A program made the translations under genes and the position numbers. The notes beneath the pieces are model-generated. The model was not told where the DNA came from, made no database searches, and saw only the letters and a list, made by a program, of their open reading frames with translations. DNA of 64,000 nucleotides, taken from the NCBI GenBank assembly GCA_021442155.1, contig JAKCPB010000047.1, positions 62,001-126,000 of the forward strand, written 5' to 3'. Below, piece after piece: positions 57,379-64,000 of this stretch; the stretch's first letter is position 1, and each line of letters starts with the position of its first letter. The stretch comes from Cymbidium sinense. Lineage: Eukaryota; Streptophyta; Magnoliopsida; Asparagales; Orchidaceae.

Positions 57379-58740
57379 CTACTGAGCTCCCCCTTTCCCC
57401 AAGTTGTGTTGAACAACTTGCAAACCTCCTTTGATGATAGAAGTTTGAGCTGCCTTTAGCACTTGCAGGGAATGTTTCTTGATTTTATTTAGAATCTTCT
57501 TAGAGATATAAGATAAAGAGATATCCCAACATTCTTTGGTTTTAGAGGGATCACAGTCATCCCTAAGGACTACCCTAATGGAACTGGATGGTTGTTCCAC
57601 AAGGTATTCCTTTGGGATGACTATAGCACCGATCTTAAAGCTGTGTTCAAGCTAGTCCTTAAAGGTGAAGCAATCCTCCAAAACATGACCTAGCATACAG
57701 TGGTAAGGGTAAAAGTTAGGATCATGGCTTTTGCCTACTTCCTCTAGTCTCTAAGGTTTGGGTAGCTAAAAATCAAGCTTGTTTAAGAGATTTGTAAAGT
57801 TCTACCTGATTATCTTCCTCTTAAATGAATAAGGCTTGTTAAGATTATCCATAAGAGTAGGTGGACCATAGCTACCTGGCAGCGGGTATGTGTACCACTG
57901 CTACTGCTGATATGGTTGAGGAGGCAGTGGTGTAGACCATGGAGGCTACTATGGTGGCCGTTAGGGCTACCTCAGAGGTGGTAAAGGAGGTGGAAGAGAT
58001 AGCTGCGGAGCACGAGGTCTCTTAAACTGCTCTTTGGCAGGCTGTTTCCCCTTGTCTACTACTATCACTGCTCAGGGTTTCTTCTCATGTACCTTCTACA
58101 ACTTTAGCTTCATTGGTAGATTTGGAGAAGGTAACTGTTTGGTTTCTCCTTGCAAGTTAGCCGCCTTGTTGATTAATTTCTCAAAAGTTTTGATGGTGAG
58201 ACCTTTGAGCATGAACGCGATCGAGCCATAAATATTCTTAAGAAGAATCTTGATGACATGGTATTCAAACAGTTGTGATTTACATTTCATACTCAAATTA
58301 TGTCATCTAAGAATGTATTCAACAAGGGACCCACCATGGTTTTATTGAGACACAACGAGATCACCAATAGTGACCCTTTGATGAGCTATAATAAACCTCT
58401 TGATAAAGCATTGCTCCAACTCAGCAAAACTCTTTACTGAACTATTGGGAAGTTTAGCATACCAATCAAAAGCTATCCCTGCTAAGCTATTTAAGAAGAG
58501 ACAAAAGAGTAATGTGTCACTACAAGTAGCGTTGCAACAACTAGCTCTGAAATGTGCAATATGCTGACTCGGGCTCCCACTGTCATCAAAACTCTTAAAA
58601 GAAGGTGGTACGAATCCCTTAGGATATTAGATTGTATCAAATTCCTCTGGGTAAGTTTTATCCTTTGGAATTGATGATCTTCCTTGGGTTGGAGCCAACG
58701 CTTCTTTCATTGTCTACTCAACCATGCTCTTGATGTATTT
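57379..58740 (-). pseudogene. Gag capsid and zinc-knuckle region, element B
   Basis: Minus strand keeps the retrotransposon gag signature: LPNSSVKSFAELEQCFIKRF, IAHQRVTIGDLVVSQ, GGSLVEYILR, FEYHVIKILLKNIYGSIAFM and TIKTFEKLINKAANL. A Pro/Tyr-rich stretch follows (about 57850-57990). A zinc knuckle, FYPYHCMLGHVLEDCFTFK, has Tyr where the first Cys of the C-xx-H-xxx-GH-xx-xC pattern is expected. 57379-57600 is open. Several in-frame stops lie between the pieces. Forms the particle and binds RNA in intact members. Confidence 0.8.
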
Positions 58741-59484
58741 TTACTGTATGGAGGTTCTGTTCACTACCTTCTTATACATGCTGATGCTACCCTGCTCCAC
58801 TAGAGGTAAGTTCTTGGATGGGTCCAAGACATGCACCAACTCTGGCTGACTGGTCTCAACTATAGTAGGATGAACTGTCGGTGTTTGACTCTGTAATGCT
58901 AAGATAACTACAAATAGATCTTCGAGCCTCTTCTCAATTATATTTATTTTTTCATCTTTCTGCTTGATTTGTGCTAGGAGGTGTTGGGTCGAGTAGGTTA
59001 TATCTTCCTGCTCAGCCTCAACACCTTCCATAGTCTGCTGCTCCCTATGGAGGGATCCCTTGGCGTCTATCATGCAAACCCCTATTGAGTCTCCTAATAA
59101 ATCATCTTCATTAAGATCGAAACTGATCTTCTCTTCATCAGACCAATCATATCCTAAGATCTCTTTCTTCTCCATGAGATAATGAGCTACTATATCATCT
59201 AGAGAATGATTTGTTTGAACCAACACAAATAACTTTGGCTGACTGGTGGTGGGATCACTGTCATGTACTGTGAGGCATCGGACCTCCCCTACTGCTTGAG
59301 GGTTAACCCTATGAGAGCTATATTTGCTGGAAGAAATACACTTTTGACTGTCACTGACTCTGTATGGGGTGACACTCCTAGGAGGATCTATCATCATATG
59401 TGCAACTGGGCTGTCATCTTCTCCCTCTACAACTATAATCTCCATCATATGTTGTATTGGTGGTGGTGGTGATGGGATGACCAC
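58741..59484 (-). pseudogene. Gag N-terminal part, open for 247 codons, element B
   Basis: The longest open stretch of element B. Acidic and Ser/Pro-rich N-terminal half, FVLVQTNHSLDDIVAHYLME, then WSDEEKISFDLNEDDLLGDS. It then has a likely coiled coil (HLLAQIKQKDEKINIIEKRL-EDLFVVILALQS), which in Tat gag proteins usually precedes the capsid domain. Its start codon at 59484 is probably internal, because related sequence continues upstream to 60690. Confidence 0.7.
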
Positions 59485-60690
59485 GATACTCCGGGGTCAC
59501 CATTCCTTATGCACCATGATTGGGGTAGAAAGTCAAGCAGGAGAGCTCGGCCTCACCATAGTAGGCAGTGTGGATGGAATGGGATCTCTTGGTCATAGCT
59601 GGATCACCAACGGGGTCCTCTTCTCCCTGGATGTGACCTTCATGGCCTTTGACAGAACTGGAGATGCTGAAACATGGATCAAAGATGACAGACAGGGGGT
59701 TGAGTGGTGTGGTGGAGACACCACCAACTCTCTTAGAATAAGAGATGCTCTCCCATGATGGGTAGTCCCCATGAGCAGAATACTATCGGTATGATCGATG
59801 CGGGTAGCATGCCGATTAGGAAAATTAATGAGCGAAACCAATTGATTACCAACTCTCCCACCGAGCATAATCAAGTGCGCCTCCCTGGCCCTCTCCTATT
59901 GAATATGCTTCCCCACACTATGAGGGATGACTGATCTCAAGATAAATTGAGCCATGGACTCAGATCATCCATAGGCTCTACCAACCTAGAGTTGAACTGA
60001 ATGGAGGCCGCCATATGACCTCCTACTCTGAAATCTAAAAATGAATCGCTGGTGGAGGTGAAGTAGAAATCCTTCTGGCATCCTCCGTGTTAGACTCAGT
60101 AGAGAGGATGGAACGGGTTCGCTATAACCAGTGGGGAAACCAATGTGGGAAACTCTTCAATAAAAGATTGTGTGGCTACACCATCTCCCTAGCGATGTGA
60201 GTATGGTACTGTTTTATCATACGATTCTTGTTTCTCCTTTGGGTCTTGGTAGGGAAAGAATAGAAAGAGCTAGAACCAACCTCAAAAGTAAGGGAGACAA
60301 CCCCTGGATCAGGGGAGCCTTACCCTTTGAGGGTACTAGTGAGTGGGTGCTAGCCCTAATTGGGGTAGCACAAGTAACCACGGGGCACACAAGAGCTATC
60401 ACTGATGCTGGTACTGTTACTGTTGGAACTGCCACTGCATTCCTGTTCAGTGAGGAATCTCAGAATCTGATGGCATGTCAACCTGAATGACCCGCTCCTC
60501 CTCGGCCACTATGCTCTTACTGACAGTCGTGAGGGGAGTGCCCTCACAGGTAATCCGGGCCCCCTCAAAACCTCTACCAAAATGGATGAGGTAGGCATAG
60601 TCAGAGCGTGGGAGGTTGGCCTGATCCAAGGCCAGATCCATTTCATGGGGAAAGGTAAACACATATCTCTAAGCATCCATTGATATCAAC
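59485..60690 (-). pseudogene. Upstream gag region and probable translation start, element B
   Basis: Minus-strand open pieces at 60447-60662 (MDLALDQANLPRSDYAYLIH), 60217-60435 and 59593-59874 lie in differing frames. An ATGGATGC near 60684 begins a reading MDA-stop-RYVFTFPHEMDL, which is probably the original start, now broken by a stop three codons in. Long plus-strand open frames here (59369-59758, 60170-60490) are shadows. No domain is recognised in this N-terminal extension. Confidence 0.55.
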
Positions 60691-60889
60691 TGAAATAGAA
60701 ACTGAACTGTAACTAAAACTGACGCTGAATGACAGTCTACAATGTTGAAAATAAACTTGAATCATATTCTTGTTTATTTTGAATTTTGAATTTTGAATTT
60801 GAATTTGAAACCATACTCAACATCTTAAAAGTATTAAGTCAGGCTCAAATGGATTTGGAAGAGATTTGATTGGAAAGAGGAATTTTTTG
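60691..60889 (-). other. Leader upstream of gag, element B
   Basis: A minus-strand leader with AAATTCAAAATTCAAA repeats (60775-60810). No LTR end or primer-binding site recognised. Confidence 0.4.
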
Positions 60890-62045
60890 AATATAGAATC
60901 CACTTTCAATAAATTTGGGTATGTTAAAAAATTGGTATGAATATTTTTGGAGAGATGCTTCCATAAGTTCATATTTAAATTTTGATTTTCATTTTGAGTC
61001 TGTGATTTTTGGGTCTTACTCATTTAGCAAATTTGTGTATGTTAAATGAGATGTTTGAAAATAATTTCTTATTTTTTTCTTTGCTTCATTTTGTGAATCA
61101 TTTATGATTTGAAAATGAAATTCTCATTTAGTAAATTTAGGTATGCTAAATGAGGAATCCAAGTGTTTTTTATTTTTGAATTTTTTTGAAAAATAAGATT
61201 CTTAGCAAATTTAGGTATGCTAAAGAGATCCTAATGTGTTTTTTTTTCAGTTTTGGATTTTGTTTTTTTAGAATGGAAACTTCACTTTAGCTAATTCGGT
61301 ATGCCAAAATGAAGTTTCAAAAATTGTTGTGAAAATTTTTATTTTCATGGAGATTTCACTTAGTAAATTTGAGTATGCTAAAAGAAATTCCAAAATGTGT
61401 TTCATTTTTTTTTTAGATTTTTTTTTTGTAAAAATGGATAATTCACTTTAGCAAATGTGGTATGCCAAAATTAAATTCCAATGTGTTTCTTTTGTTTTGA
61501 ATTTTTTTTTTGAAAATGGAAACTTCACTTTAGCAAATGTGATATGCCAAAATGAAGTTTCAAAATGTGTTTCAAAATTTTGTTTTGAAAATGGAGACTT
61601 CAGTTTAGAAAATGTGGTATGCCAAAATGAAGTTCCAATGTGTTTATTTTGTTTTGAATTTTGTTTTTCGAAAATGGAAATTCACTTTAGCAAATGTGGT
61701 ATGCCGAAATGAAGTTTCAAAATTGTGTTTCAAATTTTTGTTTTAGATATTGTTTTGAAAATGGAGACTTCACTTTAGCAAATGTGGTATGCCAAAATGA
61801 AGTTCCAATGTGTTTCTTTGGTTTTGAATTTTTTTGGAAATTGGAAACTTCACTTTAGCAAATGTGGTATGCCAAAATGAAGTTTCAAAATTGTTGTGAA
61901 AATTTTTGTTTTGATGGATATTTCACTTAGTAAATTTGAGTATGCTAAATGAAATTCCAAAATGTGTTTCAAAATTTTGTTTTAGATTTTTTTTTTGAAA
62001 ATGGAGACTTCACTTTAGCAAATGTGGTATGCTAGAATAAAGTCT
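60890..62045 (+). repeat. ~80-bp degenerate tandem array (AAATGTGGTATGCCAAAATG core)
   Basis: The core TTTAGCAAATGTGGTATGCC recurs at 61447, 61529, 61604, 61686, 61774, 61854 and 62014, spaced 75-89 bases apart apart from the variant between 61854 and 62014. Diverged forms (TTAGTAAATTTGAGTATGC) occur at about 61130, 61203, 61287, 61358 and 61925. Between cores lie AATTCCAATGTGTTTC and T-rich segments. The array ends about 100 bases before the copia protease. It could belong to the copia element, to B's leader, or to neither. Confidence 0.9.
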
Positions 62046-62144
62046 CAAAATTTTTTTGAAAATTTTGCTGTGTTTTGTTGATTTTGAAAAGAAAGATTTC
62101 CATATATTTTGTAGGAATGCCTTCAAAGCAAAATCAAAGAAGGC

Positions 62145-63602
62145 ATGTGGTACTTGGACAGTGGATGTTCAAGACATATGACGGGAGATAAAGATAAATT
62201 CACAACTTTAGAATCAAGTGATGGAGGATTTGTTACATATGGAGATAATGCGAAGGGAAAAATCATTGGCATTGGTTCTATTTGTAAGAATTCTATCACT
62301 TTAGATAAAGTTTTTCTAGTAGAAGGTTTAAAACATAATTTAATATCTATTAGTCAACTATGTGATAAAGGTTTGATTGTAGTATTCCATGCATCATATT
62401 GCATTATAAAAAATAATGAAAATGTTTTGCTATTAGGGAAAAGATACAAAAATATTTATGTCATTGATTTAGATAGCTTTCATGATGTAAATTTAAATTT
62501 ACTTTGTTTTAAAAGCACTCATGATGATATATGGTTATGGCATAGGAGACTATGTCATATTAACATGCACACACTTAATAAAATTGCTAAACTTGATTTA
62601 GTAGTTGGTTTGCCTAAATTAAATTTTCATTCAAACTATGTTTGTGATGCATGTATTCATGGTAAACATTCTAGAAGCTCATTTAAAAGTAAAAATATTG
62701 TTTCTACTTCTAGACCTCTAGAATTATTGCACATGGATTTATTTGGTCCTATTAGCACCACTAGCTTAGGTGGAAAAAATTATGGTTTTGTGATTATTGA
62801 TGATTTCTCTAGATATACTTGGGTTTTATTTGTAACTTACAAGGATGATGTTTTTGGTGAGTTTAGAAAGTTTTCTAAATATATTCAAAGAGAACAAGGC
62901 CTATTGATTAATAGGGTTCAAACTGATCATGGTGGCGAATTTGAAAATAAATTATTTGAGGATTCTTGTGATGAACATGGGATTAGACATAATTTTTCTG
63001 CACCTAGAACTCCCCAACAAAATGGAGTAGTAGAGAGAAAAAATAGAATATTAATTGAATTAAGTAGATCTATGCTTGATGAGTATAAATTGCCAAAATA
63101 TTTTTTAAGCGAATATGTAATGAATAGGATCTATTTTAGACCAATTTTGAAGAAGACACCCTATGAATTGTTTTTTGGAAAGAAGCCTAAGATTGAACAC
63201 TTTCATGTATTTGGATGTAAATGCTTTATTTTGAATAATGGAAAAGATCATTTAGGTAAGTTTGATTGCAAATCAGATGATGGTATTTTCTTAAGATACT
63301 CTCTTTCTAGTAGAGCTTATAGAGTTTACAATAAAAGAAAAATGATTGTAGAAGAATCAATACATGTTATTTTTGATGAAAATTTGATTGATCCTATTAG
63401 AAATGAAGTGATTGATGAAGAGATTGATAACTTTAAGAAAATATATTTAGAAGATAATATGGATGATTCATTGCCTAAAGAATGGAAATATAATAAAAAT
63501 CATCCAAAGGAACTAATTATAGGAGATCCTTCAAAAGGAGTTATGACTAGAATACATAGTAGAGAAGTTGTAGATCATTCAAAGATTTTTATCCGAGGTT
63601 GA
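62145..63602 (+). CDS. Copia polyprotein fragment: protease active site, GAG-pre-integrase, integrase
   Basis: 485 open codons. Residues 2-15 hold the protease motif WYLDSGCSRHMTGD, with catalytic Asp5. Residues 131-170 form the GAG-pre-integrase/zinc region (H133, H138, C167, C170), with C137 replacing the usual Gly in LGH. The integrase core has Asp198 (HMDLFGPI), Asp261 (QTDHGGEFENKLF) and Glu297 (QQNGVVERKNR), so the DDE triad is intact. The C-terminal part continues with FGCKCFILNNGKDHLGKFD and a VEESIHVIFDE segment typical of the integrase-RT linker. The Met at 62145 is probably not the original start, since the family reads through from gag. The frame ends at 63602 in a shift just before RT. 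Confidence 0.9.
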   Translation: MWYLDSGCSRHMTGDKDKFTTLESSDGGFVTYGDNAKGKIIGIGSICKNSITLDKVFLVEGLKHNLISISQLCDKGLIVVFHASYCIIKNNENVLLLGKRYKNIYVIDLDSFHDVNLNLLCFKSTHDDIWLWHRRLCHINMHTLNKIAKLDLVVGLPKLNFHSNYVCDACIHGKHSRSSFKSKNIVSTSRPLELLHMDLFGPISTTSLGGKNYGFVIIDDFSRYTWVLFVTYKDDVFGEFRKFSKYIQREQGLLINRVQTDHGGEFENKLFEDSCDEHGIRHNFSAPRTPQQNGVVERKNRILIELSRSMLDEYKLPKYFLSEYVMNRIYFRPILKKTPYELFFGKKPKIEHFHVFGCKCFILNNGKDHLGKFDCKSDDGIFLRYSLSSRAYRVYNKRKMIVEESIHVIFDENLIDPIRNEVIDEEIDNFKKIYLEDNMDDSLPKEWKYNKNHPKELIIGDPSKGVMTRIHSREVVDHSKIFIRG

Positions 63603-64000
63603 ACCTAAAAATTTAGAAGAAGCATTAAATGATAATTTTGGATTATTGCTATGGAAGAGGAGTTGAATCAATTTGTAAGAAATGATGTTTGGGAATTAGT
63701 CCCAAGACCCCAAGATCAAAATGAGAATAAAATTTAGATGATTGGGTTGTATTGTTAGAAATAAAGCTAGGTTAGTTGCACAAGGGTACACACAAGTTGA
63801 AGGTATAGATTTTGAAGAATCTTTTTTGTAGCAAGACTAGAAGATATCGTTACTCCTTATGCTTGTTTTAGAAATTTTAAACTTTTTCAAATGGATGTCA
63901 AAAGTGCATTTTTGAATGGATTTATTGACCAAAATGTATTTGTAGAGCAACTACCTAGATTTGAGAGCCTTGATTTTCCAAATCATGTGTATAAGTTAAA
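63603..64000 (+). pseudogene. Copia reverse transcriptase, frameshifted, partial
   Basis: Continuation in shifting frames: EPKNLEEALND, then AMEEELNQFVRNDVWELVPR, a damaged WVF-NK segment, KARLVAQGYTQVEGIDFEE, and FKLFQMDVKSAFLNGFIDQ with FVEQLPRFESL, which is the RT motif carrying the first catalytic Asp (MDVKSAFLNG). At least two small deletions and several stops separate the blocks. The YVDD box would lie beyond 64000. Confidence 0.85.

Larger units (their letters stand above)
43576..60690 (-). mobile_element. Ty3/gypsy Tat-like element B, lacking 5' LTR
   Basis: The more complete element. On the minus strand, from 60690: a gag start region, gag with a damaged zinc knuckle, protease, linker, reverse transcriptase, two RNase H domains, integrase, a noncoding modular repeat region and a 3' LTR of about 5.1 kb. 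Stops and frameshifts are spread through it. Upstream of gag there is a short leader, then an unrelated-looking 80-bp repeat array where a 5' LTR would be expected. Confidence 0.85.
62145..64000 (+). mobile_element. Ty1/copia element (SIRE-like), pol region, runs off the window
   Basis: Plus-strand protease end, GAG-pre-integrase, integrase and the first part of RT in the copia order (integrase before RT). No gag or zinc knuckle lies upstream; instead the 80-bp array abuts. RT is frameshifted after 63602 and continues beyond 64000. Lineage placement is by recalled similarity of the DSGCSRHMTGD and integrase blocks. Confidence 0.85.

Noticed and set aside
59369..60490. Plus-strand frames of 129 and 106 codons
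   Set aside because: Shadows of the minus-strand gag region.
1..64000. Intact tRNA, 5S rRNA or snRNA genes, and any intact host protein gene
   Set aside because: None seen by eye on either strand; small RNA genes could be missed without a covariance search.

Overview
The window reads as gene-poor, repeat-rich nuclear DNA of a flowering plant. I find no intact host gene. The plant assignment rests on decayed plant-type 18S/ITS/25S rDNA pieces, Ty3/gypsy pol carrying a second RNase H between reverse transcriptase and integrase (the plant Tat hallmark), a plant-type Ty1/copia polyprotein, a plant LINE, and fragments of a plant CDPK/PEPKR-like kinase. The species cannot be told from the sequence.

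1-25.2 kb is dominated by a very large imperfect inverted repeat. The left arm (about 4881-9066) and right arm (about 20966-25188, inverted) carry the same series, read from the outside in: (i) degenerate 8-bp AACTAATA-like repeat; (ii) a scarred rDNA chimera (18S 3' end, ITS without 5.8S, 25S 5' end fused to 25S 3' part); (iii) more 8-bp repeat; (iv) a retroelement-like segment; (v) a protein-kinase fragment with a CT-rich stretch. The 11.9-kb spacer holds a 1-kb direct duplication (10033-10990 and 14549-15541), a twin-primed LINE remnant (10991-11970), several minisatellites, a duplicated 660-bp unit (17578-18906), a three-copy hairpin-bearing repeat (19475-20045) and GC-rich pieces of apparent host genes (20190-20965). 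The first 905 bases look like an internally deleted copy of the right-hand part of the same structure.

25.2-60.7 kb holds two related Ty3/gypsy Tat-like elements, both on the minus strand and both lacking their 5' ends. Element A runs 25189-37815 and element B 43576-60690. Each has a 3' LTR-like block of about 5.1-5.3 kb and about 3 kb of noncoding modular repeats. Beyond that, read on the minus strand, come gag (B only), protease, RT, RNase H, a second RNase H and integrase, all broken by stops and frameshifts. A truncated LTR of the same family lies in the opposite orientation at 37827-41161, abutting A's protease remnant. A sits exactly at the outer end of the right arm, inside the 8-bp repeat.

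60.8-64 kb holds an array of roughly 80-bp repeats followed by a plus-strand Ty1/copia (SIRE-like) pol. It has an open protease-to-integrase frame of 485 codons and then a frameshifted RT that runs off the window.

The genes do not work together as a pathway. The window is a layered record of insertions, captures, duplications and inversions. The most unusual object is the multi-kilobase inverted repeat that combines rDNA debris, an octanucleotide repeat and a captured kinase fragment.
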